A stretch of 64,000 bases of DNA. It comes from Xestospongia bergquistia (Eukaryota > Porifera > Demospongiae > Haplosclerida > Petrosiidae). Shown piece by piece: positions 11,425 through 25,700 of this stretch (within the stretch, counting starts at the first letter, position 1; the number at the start of each line of letters is the position of its first letter). The notes under the pieces were generated by a model. The model did not search any database and had not been told where the DNA came from. It was given only the letters and a program-made list of their open reading frames with translations. The position numbers and the translations under genes are program-made. The stretch is taken from assembly GCA_963965975.1 (NCBI GenBank), contig OZ014416.1, positions 2,604,001 through 2,668,000 of the forward strand, read 5' to 3'.

Positions 11425-12411
11425 ATCATAATTAATTTCCTGTTATAAAGAAATTGATTTCAGAGAAAATGTTACTTTGCAAGTGATTGATGACAATTTC
11501 AACTTAATCTAAAAAAAGAGCATAATCTACTTTATATGGATGTATGTAACAAACTATCTCCACTCTCCAATATTGGCCTTTTTTCTACAGAATCTTTATT
11601 AAAGCAACATGGTATGTTTGTTATTCAGTAATAGTATAAACAGAAACACAGTCGTGACTCAAAATACCAAACCATGGGAGGGTAGTCTGGGCATATTTTT
11701 GCTTTATTTTCATTTTCATTGTTTATTTACACATTTCTTGTTTTTTGCTGAATTTAAAAATACTAACTCTTTTCTTATATACCATTTGATAATAATATTG
11801 ATTTGCCAATTAAGTTGGACTCAACAATGCAGGTGTATACATCATTTTCTGGCCTAAGAGATACTGGCATTCCATAGGCACATTAATCTGCTAACACTTT
11901 ATGTTTCATATTAGTACTGTGACAAATATCAAACAAATTCCCTAAGGTTTGACCTGACTTAGTCTAAACTTGAATATACCATCCTAATATTGCTGGCAGC
12001 ACATTTCGTCTTATGCCTTATCATAATGTGATGTATGCATGTATATGTAAACATGGACTTTGGCTAGATTTCTTTTCCTTTGTATTGGACATTTAGTTCC
12101 AGAAGACAAGGAGCTTTGGCGTAACTTCCTACATATTTTAGAAATTACTGACATCCTCTTTGCAATATCATCACCAAAGAAGACTGTGGCTACTTAGAGT
12201 CAATAATATCAGACCATCACACCTGTAATAAAGAGCTATATCCCAGTATAAATGTTACACCTAAGATGCATAGTTTGATTCACATGCCTCAAATGATCTT
12301 AAAGTAAGTAGAAAATGTAGATGCCACTACATTTTATATGACCATGTAAAATCGTGATTGCATCTTTTAATGTTGTTCTTTACAATGTTGCTGCTTCCAT
12401 TCCTCAGTTTC
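11425..12411. other. AT-rich spacer
   Basis: No credible exon, RNA gene or repeat with clear ends was seen. Short open stretches here lack known motifs and splice context. Confidence 0.4.
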
Positions 12412-12867
12412 TAAAAAGGTATAACTTAACCTTTAAAAGGTATAATTTAGCCTTTAAAAGGTTTTACTTAACCTTTAAAAGGTATAATTTAGCCTTTAAA
12501 AGGTTTTACTTAACCTTTAAAAGGTATAATTTAGCCTTTAAAAGGTTTTACTTAACCTTTAAAAGTTTTACTTAACCTTTAAAAGGTATAACTTAACCTT
12601 TAGAAGGTATTACTTAACCTTTAAAAGGTATAACTCAACCTTTAAAAGGTATAACTTAACCTTTAAAAGGTATAACTTAAACTTTAGAAGGTATAACTTA
12701 ACCTTTAAAAGTATAACTTAACCTTTAGAAGGTAGTACTTAACCTTTAAAAGGTATAATTTAGCCTTTAAAAGGTTTTACTTATCCTTTAAAAGTTTTAC
12801 TTAACCTTTAAAAGGTATAACTTAACCTTTAGAAGGTATTACTTAACCTTTAAAAGGTATAACTTAA
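12412..12867. repeat. 21-bp minisatellite, about 21 copies
   Basis: Tandem copies of GGTATAACTTAACCTTTAAAA with variants GGTTTTACTTAACC and GGTATAATTTAGCC. Each copy contains the near-perfect palindrome ACCTTT-A-AAAGGT. Variants alternate to form a 42-bp higher-order unit repeated at about 12437-12560 and again near 12748. The 21-bp period keeps a frame open (FKRYNLxFKRFYL repeated), but this is a by-product of the period. Confidence 0.92.
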
Positions 12868-15800
12868 TCTTTTGTTATATTAATTTGTCAGTTACTATTG
12901 TGGTCACTGGTTTGGCCAGAATGCAATAAGATGTCTTGTATGTACAAGCATGAACCCTTATAATAAATGTAAAGCTACACAAAAACATAAAATATGATTG
13001 GTTCTTTATAGCCAAGTTGTGATTTTTATGCATTTTTGTTACTTTAGTGCTAATTGGGTCTGATTACATGGAACCCTATATCAAACACCATTTGTATTGC
13101 TCATTGACATTCTATGATGTTATTTTGTTTTACATTTAAGAACTACAATATGTAATCTATAGTGATCATTTTCTGCACACGTAGTTTCAACAGAACATTG
13201 TGGAATTAGATATTTAATCCATCCAGATTATTTATTAGATTATTTACCATATGGGTTTTACTTACCTCCCTCAATGTCATGTGATAATGACAAATTTGTA
13301 GTTTTGAAAAAATTTTTTAATTAACTAAGTACAAATTTCTGTCTTGTGGATCTTACAACTATGAATTTGTGTTTATGTAACACCAAGGTATTCGAATGAC
13401 TCATTCATTTTACATAGACACTTCATGGGTGGAGATAGCACCACTCAGTTGGCATCAACACGTGTGGGGGTGACATCATAAAATTAGACCCCTTTGTGCT
13501 ACCACCACACTTTCATTTTACAGTGTATGCAACAAAAGGATAAGGATCACTTTAGACATGTAAGAATAAAATTTTTATAACTAATTATATTAAAACAGTT
13601 TTTATTAACAGACAGAATCAGAACAAGTACTATAACCTTTGTCCGCACAGAGTTGTAGGTATATAAAGATTAACAATGTTTCAAATTAGTACATCTAACA
13701 TAAAAGTGGCAAAGACATGGTTATTTCATTGTATCGTTATAGAAGTCATAACAGTACTGATAAGGCTGTTAGAAAAGTATTAACAGTTAATTATAAGATT
13801 TGGTAACTTGTAACTATTGATAGTTTCTATTGTTAATGGAACATACTACTAATTCACATGAACATGACTTGTGAGAAACAATGCAATGAGTGTCAGGTTA
13901 AAAAAGACTATCTCATTTTACAACTTATAGACCACATTTACGTATTAGCAAACAGAACTATCTCATTAAAACAATGGTATATTCCAGTGCATATTCCTAC
14001 TGTGTCGTCTTTATCACACAAAATGAAAATCTAATACCTATGAATATTAAAAAAAGCTTAGTGTTTTAGTGCTAAACTGGTGCTAGATCCTACCAGAGAG
14101 AATTAGATTTTATTTCAGATGAGTCTTTGTAAATTCATTGTAATTAAATTAAAGTCACTTTGGTATAAGTAGGTTCTAAATTGAACTAGGATGACACTCA
14201 TAGCTGTAAGATAAATCATATGCACTGAGACATGTCATTGATTTTTATAAACCTTAACATCTCATCATAATATGCTGAAAATATACTCTTAATTTTCAAA
14301 GGTTACTAATGATGGCTATAATTAACAGAGACCATGTACTATTACAAAATTAATATAGAACTTCTTTTATTTTACTATGAAATATCATTAGTACAATTAT
14401 TATGTGTATTGTTAAGTATCAAGACAATATATAATAAGTTTCTCCTTTCATTCATTTTGTTATAATGACTCATCTCTAATAGTAATAATAAAGATAACAA
14501 AAGCTCAAATAATGAAGGTGTGATCAATAATTACTTCAGTGATCATTTTTTTTATTTTCTTTTGTTAAACTCCTTTTTGAGTTTCAGGAAACAGGATGAA
14601 TGGATATTATGAATATTAACAATTGATGTACCAAATAATACTTTATTTTGAGTTAATATGTTCTGAAATTATATTTTGACAATTAAAACAGATTTTAATA
14701 ATTATTTTTATGTAATGTTTTATTCTAATCATTATCATTTTTAAAGGAAAATAAGTAATCTTGAAGTAACTGCATTACTATTAAGGAAGTTTATAGCATG
14801 ATACATCTACTGGTAACACTTCTGTAGGGAAGGCTTTGTAGCACACAATAATTGGTACGTATAGATAACACCACTTTATAAACAGTCCAATGATAAACAT
14901 CATGAATGTATTCACTTGTTATGTATTATTATGTAAATAAAGTGAGGAAGACCTAGAGATCATTTAAAGTCCCACCCATATACATCATGACATCCTGTGA
15001 TAAACAATTTAATGCGATATACAGAATACTTTTACGAAGACATTGACGAGGAAGATTTGAATTGAACAGTGTCTGTGATCTAGTTGACTGTAAGTAAATA
15101 AAGTACTATTTGTTAATATAGTCCAAATATTCCAGATCCAAATCTTGAACTATCTTGCTTGATTTCTTTTACTGCTTTAGATATGCTGTGCTATAGCACT
15201 GATGCTTTGTGCATAAAGATCTGCATACTAGCTTTAGCTAACATTTAGACATTTTCTTGATAGAAAAAATGGGCAATGCTTTTAAATTGTCTACAGTATG
15301 AAATCTCATGATCAATTGGACTTTCCATGCAGTGTGACAGCCCAAATCTCAGGCCACAATACTTTAATACCCAAATTTTAATAGTTAGGGGTAGAAATGG
15401 CAGTCTCTAGTTCACTGACTGTATATAGTTGCAGCTTCTGTAAGCAAATTAAACTTGACATGATCATTTATGATCACTATCCCCTAAACCCAAGCCTAAA
15501 TTTAAAACTATGAACTCTAAAGTGTTTTGAGCAAGCAATAGATGTCATAAATCTAATCTGGTTAGTGAATTAGAGATCAGTATTAATGTGTGGCACTCTG
15601 TTAGTAACATCACCCTGCAGTAGTGTGTATTTAGCCCATGTTTTTAGGAAGGCTTAAGGATTGGGTTAAGAAAGCTTTAAAAGGTCCACTAGTCCATATG
15701 GGCTATTTGGCAAGCAATTGGTAACTAAATCTAAATGTGCATATCTAAGGTGCTGTGCTTCATCCTTCTAGCTGCTCTATGTTACTATGGCACGCCGTAT

Positions 15801-16213
15801 ATCTTCAGTCCACTTGACTGAGTGAAACTCTTAATGTACCAAAAACAAGTTTGTAATTGATAAGCTAATAAGTAGAGGAGCATCTAAGAAGCAAACTAGG
15901 CTTATTGCTCAATTGGAATGTGTGGAATGTTGAAGAGTATCGCAATTATCAAAATGGAAGGGGTTAGCTCACTAGACTAGGTATATCAGTATATAGCCTC
16001 ATACTTAGGCATTTGCAAATGCCTAGGTACGGGGCCAATTGGTATACTGCAAATCCAGCTACACTCTATCAAAAAATACTTGAAAACCTTAATAAGGTGT
16101 GGTTACATATTGAGTTAGACTAGCTTGTATTTATGGTAACTTAGTATTATGCTTACATCATGTTGATGAAACTATGGTAACCAAGGCCTTGGTTGACATT
16201 ATGCAATGCCATT
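12868..16213. other. Intergenic AT-rich region
   Basis: About 3.3 kb with no recognisable gene. There are several short open frames, for example a 12-codon one near 15787, without supporting features. It separates the decayed ankyrin copy and minisatellite from the intact-looking ANK-Roc gene. Confidence 0.5.
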
Positions 16214-16690
16214 TATAGTGATATATATAATACATTATAGTATAACTGATATATGTACTTTATAATATAACTGATATATGCACATTATAGTATAACTGAT
16301 ATATGTACATTATAGTATAACTGATATATGTATATTATAGTAGAACTGATATATGCACATTATAGTTAAACGGATATATGTACATTATAGTAGAACTGAT
16401 ATATGTACATTATAGTAGAACTGATATATGTACATTATAGTTAAACGGATATATGTACATTTTAGTAGAACTGATATATGTACATTATAGTAGAACTGAT
16501 ATATGTACATTATAGTTAAACGGATATATGTACATTATAGTAGAACTGATATATGTACATTATAGTAGAACTGATATATGTACATTATATAGTAGAACTG
16601 ATATATGTACATTATAGTAGAACTGATATATGTATATTATAGTAGAACTGATATATGTACATTATAGTAGAACTAATATATCTACATTGA
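16214..16690. repeat. 25-bp tandem repeat with 75-bp higher-order period
   Basis: About 19 copies of AACTGATATATGTACATTATAGTAG. From about 16365 to 16530 every third copy carries the variant TTAAACGG, giving a 75-bp higher-order unit repeated about three times. It ends about 60 bp before the proposed start codon of the ANK-Roc gene, so it would lie in its promoter or 5' UTR. Confidence 0.92.
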
Positions 16691-16748
16691 TATCTAATGT
16701 TCTATTAGAGATCAAGTTATTAGTACCAACCCTCTCCTAGACCTGGCA

Positions 16749-19700
16749 ATGACAGCTCAACTTTCAGAAGAAGAGCAGTATGACATTGTAAGTATATTAG
16801 TGAATAATACAGTATACTACATGTGTTAGTGTACAATCAAAATATTACATATTATTTGTAGAGCAATGCTCAATTTGTAGAGATATAACCAGACAAAATG
16901 GCTGTCATATTCAATTGATTACAGTATATTGGATTCATATAGCTGTTAAAGTTGACTAGTTGATTCTTATGTAGCTAGACAAAATAGGAACTAGCTAAAC
17001 AACAATATAATTTATCTTCTTTTTTTCCTTTACTAACATGTACATAGCTTCTTCATAACTCAATTTGTTCAACAAGTAATAATTTCTAAAAGGTGTACCC
17101 TTTTACATTTATTTGATTATCTATGATAAATATTAATACTATTAAGATTCATTAATACAACTGATCATATTTATTACCATGTTATAAATACTATTATATA
17201 TATATAAACAATGGTTGTATCTACTATCATTCTATGAACCTGTTTCTATGTGTTTCTAGTACTCACTTTAATACTTGAATAGTGTCTAATTATTACTATT
17301 ACTTGATCATATCACATACAAAATAAATAGTAGCAACAAAGGAATGGATAAAGTTTGATAAAAATCATTTTTAAGAATATGCAGGGATGGAAATATCCAA
17401 AATTATTGAAATAAGGTAGGGATATAGTAATCTCTACATACCTAGTAATGACAAAGACTTTGTTACTTTAGTTTTAATTAAGAAAGAGTGAGACTGCATA
17501 CACCACAAATAGTATAATGTCGTTTAACAATCAAAATCATATAAATAAAAATCATATTTTAAGAATAAGTATGAATGGCAATATCAAAAAAATATTGAAA
17601 CAACATAGGGATGTAGCAATCTCTTCATAAATAGCAGTGACAAAGATAGACCATGTTACCTTAATTTATATTAGGAGTGAATAAGACTGCATTGCAAATA
17701 GTGTTGTGTTCATTTAACATATCAATTTGTTATTCCAGATTATGTCACTCCTTATTTATGTGGTAGTGAATAAGATACCTTATCATATCTATTATGTACA
17801 TACACACATGTATTGGTTTCCTCATATTGTTTATTAGTTGTCTAGACTAATTTGAACTATATAATTAATTATACATAACATAATATGGATTCTAATTAAA
17901 TTTAATTCCATATATGACAATATACTGGAAAGGAAATGTATGCTAATACATTAAGTGTATAAACATTTCATTTTCAATTAATGGTGTTTCTTAGTAAATA
18001 CTCGTATATAGCTAGTTTTAGTGTATCACAAGTCTTTGCATATACATCCCTAGGTAAATCCATATGTTATTAAAAACTCAGTAAATATATTTAAAAACTT
18101 CTAATATACAGTATGATATGCATAGTCATACTCATGTATGAAACCCACATGACAAATTCATATGTCAAAGTGACATATGACTGTTAGCAATATTGTTTCA
18201 GGAATTTCTTGACACTGCCATCCCTGTATCTTTTTTTTCATTTTTAAAGTGACTTATAACATATGTGTATTACAAATAATTATGATTATGTATTTGATGA
18301 TACTCCAATTACTGCTTATAATACGATTTAATTGAATTAGTTGCAACTGATATTGTTAGTAATAATGGTGTCCTTTATTGTCAAGTTCACATTTTGTTTA
18401 ATGCTCGAGTCCCAATGAAAAAAGCCATGCTTTGCATTTTCTACCAGGATCCTAGACATCAGTCTTGATTAAAGTGAAACTTTTGTATTTCTTAGTATAA
18501 GGGCTACACCTTTTATTTCAATATCATTCAACAAGAAGAAAGGCTGCTATTTGAAGGCAACATGTTAATAATAAAATGTTAATATATGTTAATAATAAAA
18601 TGTTAATATATGTTAATAATAAAATGCTGCTAAAATTAGAATTAATTGTGAAGCTTGCTAAAGATTGCTGATAAACTGTCAACCAAATAACTTACATTTG
18701 ACAGGAATTTAAAATAAAACAAATTAGTGGTTGTGTTTAAGGCAATGTTGTTGTTGTATGTTATTTATCTAGTTTTGTGCTTGATCATTCATAGAATTTA
18801 TGAGCCTACAGTTATTTTCTGGTTGTTAAAGGTTTCTTTAATAATAAAGTACACTTTCAAGAATCTAAAATTTGATTCTAGTCAGTAAAAGCTTAATAGT
18901 AGGCACTTTTGTTAAGTAGACACATTGAGTGTATATTTGAGGGTGGTGTCAATTTTACTAACACAGGGAGGAAGGGATGGTTATTAATTTACAGCCTGAA
19001 GGCCACTCCTACACAAGGAAATCTGATATATATAAGTCATTTCAGTGTCTTCATATATCAAGAAATATTGGTGTCAGTATATTCACGTATTGTTCTAGTT
19101 ATTATTGTAGATACATTATGTAAATTCAATTGAACTGTTTATTATTAGTTAGTATAGTCTTATATTTGTAGTATAGTCTAATTGTTATATAATGTTATCA
19201 CTTTGTATATTGTGTATTTGACCTCTCCTATAATTTTATTAGTCTCATATAATACATGTAGTTGTGTATGATTTACTATTTTTAAATGTAATGACTTGTT
19301 TTGTTATTATATAGGATTTTGAACTTTGGAAGTCTGCTAGTAATGGACATTTAGAGAAAGCAAAACAAGCCCTTCAGAAAGGAGCAAACATCAAATGTCA
19401 TTTTAATGTAAGATCCTATTAATTTACCTTATAATCTACTGTTATTATTTGTGTCTATTAACTTAAGCAATTAATTCAAAATATATAGGTTTAACGAGTG
19501 TTACTTCATTTTAGCCACAACTAAGTATTAATTATAAACTTTAACATTTACACAATTTAGTAACTATTATTCTATTTGTTAAAGTTACTGAATTAGTATC
19601 CACAATTAATAACATACATGATCTTTACATGTAGTATTTTAAATATTGTCTTATAATTTAATTGAATGAAACCATTATATTATGTGATAGTAATGTCTTA

Positions 19701-22700
19701 ATTAATGATACATGTCAATGTAAAGTAATAGCTTGTATTGTGTATATGTAGATATATAATTAGATTCTTATTAGTGTTCCACCAATACAGAGATTTACTG
19801 ATACAATCGATACCAATTTGTATGCCTTTATTTCTCCCGATAGCCGATCTGATATTGAATGAAATGAAGTATTAAAAAATGTTATTTCAAAAGCTACACA
19901 AAAAGTGACATACATCCTTGCTTGAATCCAAGATATTGACAGTGAAAAAGTTCAACACACCTCTAGTTTTTGCCCTCTGCACCATTCTTTAATGTAATAG
20001 GTTTGGTTACACTTGACATCACGTGTTTATATTATTATTATTAATTATTATTATTATTGTTATTATCGGTAAAACTCAAATGTTTGATACCGATATGGTT
20101 GATATTCATAATTATCGGTACGATACTGATACCGATGTGAGTATCGGTGGAACACTGATTTTTATTTTACATATTAAAACTTCTGTGTTTATTATATAGA
20201 TTCATGATGGTGAATGTCATTATATAACACATACAACACCTCATACTGTAGCTTACATCAATGGTCATAACACGATTGTAGAGTTCTTGGAAAATGTAGA
20301 TGCTACTCCTGATTATGTAAGTGTATATATGTATGTAGTTGAGGTCAATATTTAGTATAACTCAAGTGTTTGATTGTTACATTAATATTATATACATGTA
20401 CATTTTTATATTAAAATGTCTCCTATTTATTGCTCAAGTCCTTATACACATAACAGACAGTAAACATTTGATAAAGATACTATAGCTTTCTAAATTAAGA
20501 ATAATAAAGAGCTATCTATGTGATTTGAAAAACTACTAGAACAGTTATTATAAAGTACGTGTATTTAAAATGCTGAGAAATTAAGAAATTTATTATACTT
20601 GTCATCATTACATTAATTAAAGTCAACACTTATTGCTTAGTGTCTTAACACTAGACTATTAATCATGCAGGGCTCAGGTTGACCACACAGGAAATATTTG
20701 TTCACGTATATTAATTGCTTTTTAGAACACATAACCACAGGAATGTTTATTTCATGAATAATAACATTTAATGGACTGTATGCAATGATTAACACCCACT
20801 CCAACTGGTAGCAAAACAGATTAATTAGTTGATTTTAGTATTTCATAATCTCCATGCTTTATATTTAGATTTTTAGCTTTGGTATCAATTAATTTTTTGA
20901 TATTTCTCCTAAGGTAGCACCACAAATGTTCTATTATATATCTATTCACTTTTGTTAGTATTAAAGTCTTGAGATCACTTTAGATAAAGAAATTATGCTT
21001 TAATCAGTTGATGTAGTTATGCTTCATGGTCATGTACTTTTCACATAGTTAATGATGGAACTTTAGTTTCATGAACTCTGGATCATGTGACACATGGCTT
21101 TATTTATAAGTGTATTCCTGGTATATAATGTCGTATTTATTATGATGTACATTATCTGTATTTGCTTATTGTGATTTCATAGGATGAAATTATGTTACCA
21201 GCTGCTGTAAGAGGACTAGTAGATATAGTGAAAGAAATTTTAAAAAGAATGCCAATGTGAATGCTAAAGAGCAAGATTTTGTAAGTTATACCTATTATAA
21301 TGAATGTTTCTTTTCTAGTAAAGAATTATGGGGCACTGTTTTTTTCAAAATTGAAAAGAATAGCTCACTGAGCTTGTAATAGCACTGAGCTTATACCCAA
21401 ATAATAACAATCCACAGTTCAATATATAATTTGACTTCTATGTTATGAACTTACTGTATCTAGATACCTAAATAAACAATCTTGTTGTATTGCTGTAATA
21501 GCCAAGGAATTAGACCAAGTCTATCATCAACAAATCACTGCTTCATCTGTGTACACATATATTTTTACACTGTTACTAACTCTACAATATGATATCAAAC
21601 ATTGCTATGATATCTTCACAATACACTGTAACTGATTACCAGACTTAGTTATATTCTCTTACCAAAGTATTTTTAAAATTGAAGTAGTTATATTTTCATT
21701 CACATTCTTTGTTGTTTTATTATTAGGATGATGATACAGCTTTGCATTTAGCCTCAGGTAATGGTCACATTGAAACAGTCCAATTTCTCTTATTATCAAA
21801 TGCAGATCCTAATATTCATAACAGGGTCAGTGTGTAATTTGTGCATACTTTATACTTCATTTATCATCTCCACGACATCTGCATATATGTAGTACTACCT
21901 GTCTATAGTATGTTTGCACTGACTTAGGACTCTAACAACATAAAAAACTTTGTCTTAAGATAATGACAGTACACTTTCACAAAAGTGGGTATTTTAAAAG
22001 AATATCAACTTCTTTGCAAGTAGGGAATGTATTTAACTTAAAACTTCCATACAATGTCGAAGAAATATCTTATAAATTCCAAAAAAGCTAGCTATTATCA
22101 GAATAAAGTAGTAAGCTATCATAGTTTGAAAACACCTGGGTACAAGGCTATGAAGGAATTAACAGTGCTCTTTCCTATTGCTATTGATTAAGACCTTAAG
22201 GAATGTTGATGGTGCAATTTGTTTAAATTTTATGTGATTAACAAGCATAGTCACCAGCAACTATCAGTAGGTGCGGCCTGTTATAATACCTTAATAATTT
22301 AGTTTATTGTTGATAATTTAATTATATCAATTATAAACAGATAAGTTGTGAATATTGTTAGAGGTTATCACTAACAGTATTCAGAGTGTCATCTCCTTTG
22401 CACTATATCAAAAATTGTATTTAGTTAGTTTTTTTGTTTGGGTCAGATTTGATGTGGTAATATAATAGCTATAATTACCTGAATTGATGGCTGATACATT
22501 GACTATATACTTTATAATTCCTATGACTTTTATAATTGAATAACTTTTCTTCTTTTTTTCTAGTATGGACAAACACCAGCACATGTTGCTGTACGGGAGG
22601 GTCATGTTGGTGCACTAAAGTTATTAATTGAAGTGGGACAAGCTGATGTAAACACTACAGACAAAGTAAGTTATATTATAGTTACTTATGAATTATTCCC

Positions 22701-25700
22701 TTTGAAATATGACATTTAATATTGTCTTCAATATCAACCTCACTCATATCCAGACTGTCAATATTTTAAAACTGTTTTCGGCAAGATGTTATGTTCCAAG
22801 GACAATAATCCAAAATCATTTTTTTCCTGCAATGTGTCAAACATAGCCTGTTGTTTTACATCAATCAATTACAATATTTATTAATGGGATCAATTAATTA
22901 ATAGTCATGAATAACTAGTAATCAAAATTTAGCATGTTCTGTGTGACCTTCATTAACCCTCCCACATATACACACATGTACATAATAACTTATCTATATT
23001 CTTGTAATTTACCTCTCTGTTTGATCCTTCAGGTTTTTATAATGCATTCTACATTAGTTGGGCATTCTTAGAAGCTTCATATATATTGTAAATACATGTA
23101 GATCACCAACTTCAGGTGGAAGTACATTGACATGTGGACAAGGTATTTTGTCCATTTGTATGTAAAACCATAGTTTACATGATCTATCTGACAATAAGTT
23201 AATTTGGTCACATCTGGCTTCCTGAAAAATATATATTGTATAAAAACCTACAATAATTTAGTGATATGTACTGACATTTTCATAGTATTAGTCCTTGTCT
23301 ACTTTTGTATTACATGAATTAGTGATTTAATTCTATTTCACAATGTTCTGTCAGTAAGTGTTACTCATGGATCTTTTTACATGAGATAAAATTTGTACAT
23401 AAATGAAATCAAAATTGTAATACATCATTGCTGTGCTGTATAGTAACAATCATTGCTCAAATTTGACATAGTAATACAATAACTATAGTTTGTGTAATTT
23501 TTGAATTTGAATAACATTTTTTGTTTTTCTTTCCAGTTTAAACTAACACCAGCGCATTATGCAATAAAGAAGAGTCATGTTAATGCTATAAAGTTATTAA
23601 TCAAAGTGGGACAAGCTGATATAAATATTACAGATGAAGTAAGTCACATTATAGTTACTTAAGAACTATTTCCTTTGAAGTATGACATTTTAATGTGGTA
23701 TTCAAAATTGATATCAACTTGTCTCATACCCAGACTATCCATTCCTTAAATGCATTGAGAACATGTCTTGACAAAAAATGTTCAAAAGAATCCCAAATCA
23801 TTCAGAGTTGGAAAAGTACTAAAGCAATTTAAATGACAAAATCCTTCCCATAAAGAACATTTTAACAATCATATTTTTTGATAATACAATCAATTGATAA
23901 TAAAGGGCATACTTTCCAGATTTCTTGTTCTTTCTTTGAGGATTGACAAATTCTTTAATTGCTTTTATCACCCTAAATTTCAGTTTTTACCTGCATTGTG
24001 TCAAACATAGGCTATTTTTGCTATATTGATAGATGAATATATTCGTAAATGAATTAATTAATAGTCATAAACAATTAGTAATCAAAATTTAGCATGTTCT
24101 GTGTGACCTTTATTAACCCTCCCACATATACACAATAACTTGTCCATGTTCTTTTTACCTGTCTATTTGATGCTTCAAGTTTTTATAATGCATTCTACAT
24201 TAGTTGAGCATTCTTAGAAGGTTCATATATTCTAAATAGATCACCATCTTCAGGTGGAAGTACATTGACATGTGGACAAGGTATTTTGTCAATTTGTATG
24301 TAAAACCGTAGTTCACATGATCTATCTGTAATAAGTTAATTTGGTCATATCTGGCTCCTTGTATAGAAACCTGTAAAAATTTAGTGATGTGTACTGACAT
24401 TATCATAACATTAGTCCTTGTCTCCTTTTGCATTGCATGAATTAGTCATTTAATCTACTTCACAATTTTCTGTCAGTAAATGTTACTTATAGAACTGTTT
24501 ACACGAGATAAAAGTTGTACATAAATGAAATCAAAATTGTAAGACATCATTGCTATGTGGTATAGTAACAATCATTGCTCAAATTTGACATAGTAATACA
24601 ATAACTATAGTTAGTGTAATTTTGTATTTGAATTAATTTTTTCTATTTTCTTTCTAGTTTGAACGAACACCAGTGCATTATGCAGCAAAGGAGGGTCATG
24701 TTGATGCTCTAAAGTTATTAATTGAAGTGGGACAAGCTGATGTAAATGTTATAGATGAAGTAAGTCACATTAAAGTTACTTAAGAATTATTTCCTTTGAA
24801 GTAAGACAGGTTATTGTGATGTTAAAAATTGATATCAACTTTTCTCATAACCAGACTGCTCGTTACTTCAAGTATTTTGGGAACATGCTTTGACAATAAA
24901 TGTTCAAGAGAATCCCAAATCATTCAGAGTTGGAAAAGTACTAAAGCAATTTAAATGACAAAATCCTTCCCATAAGAACATTTTAACTATCATATTTTTT
25001 GATAGTACATGCAATCAATTGATAATAAAGGATTTCTTGTTCTTTCTTTAAGGATTGATAAATTCTTAAATTGCTTTTATCACCCTAAATTTCGGTTTTC
25101 ATCTGCATTGTATCAAACATAGGCTATATTGATAGATAAATATATTCATAAATAAATCAATTAATCAAAATTTAGCATGTTCTGTGTGACCTTTATTACC
25201 CCTTCCACATATCCACACATGTACATAATAACCTATCTATATTCTTGTAATTTACCTCTCTGTTTGATCCTTCGGGTTTTTATAATCCATTCTATATACT
25301 AGTTGTCCATTTGTATGTAAAACCATAGTTCACATGATCTATCTGACAATAAATTAATTTGGTCATATCTGGTTCCCTGAAAAATATAAATATACTACTG
25401 TATAAAAACCTACAAAAATTTAGTGATATGTGCTGACATTTTCATAGTATTAGTCCTTGTCTCCTTTTGCATTGCATGAATTAGTGATTGACTATTACTC
25501 ATAGATCTGTTTACATGAGATAAAAGTTGTACATAAATGAAATCAAAATTGTAAGACATCGTTGCTATGTAGTATAGTAACAATCATTGCTCAAATTTGA
25601 CATAGTAATACAATAACTATAGTTAGTATAATTTTTGTATTTGAATTAATTTTTCTCTTTTCTTTCTAGTCTAAACAAACACCAGCACATTATGCAGCAC

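Noticed and set aside
12354-12575. Open frame FKRYNLTFKRYNL repeated, as a possible repeat protein
   Set aside because: It is the translation of a 21-bp minisatellite; there is no splice or start context.
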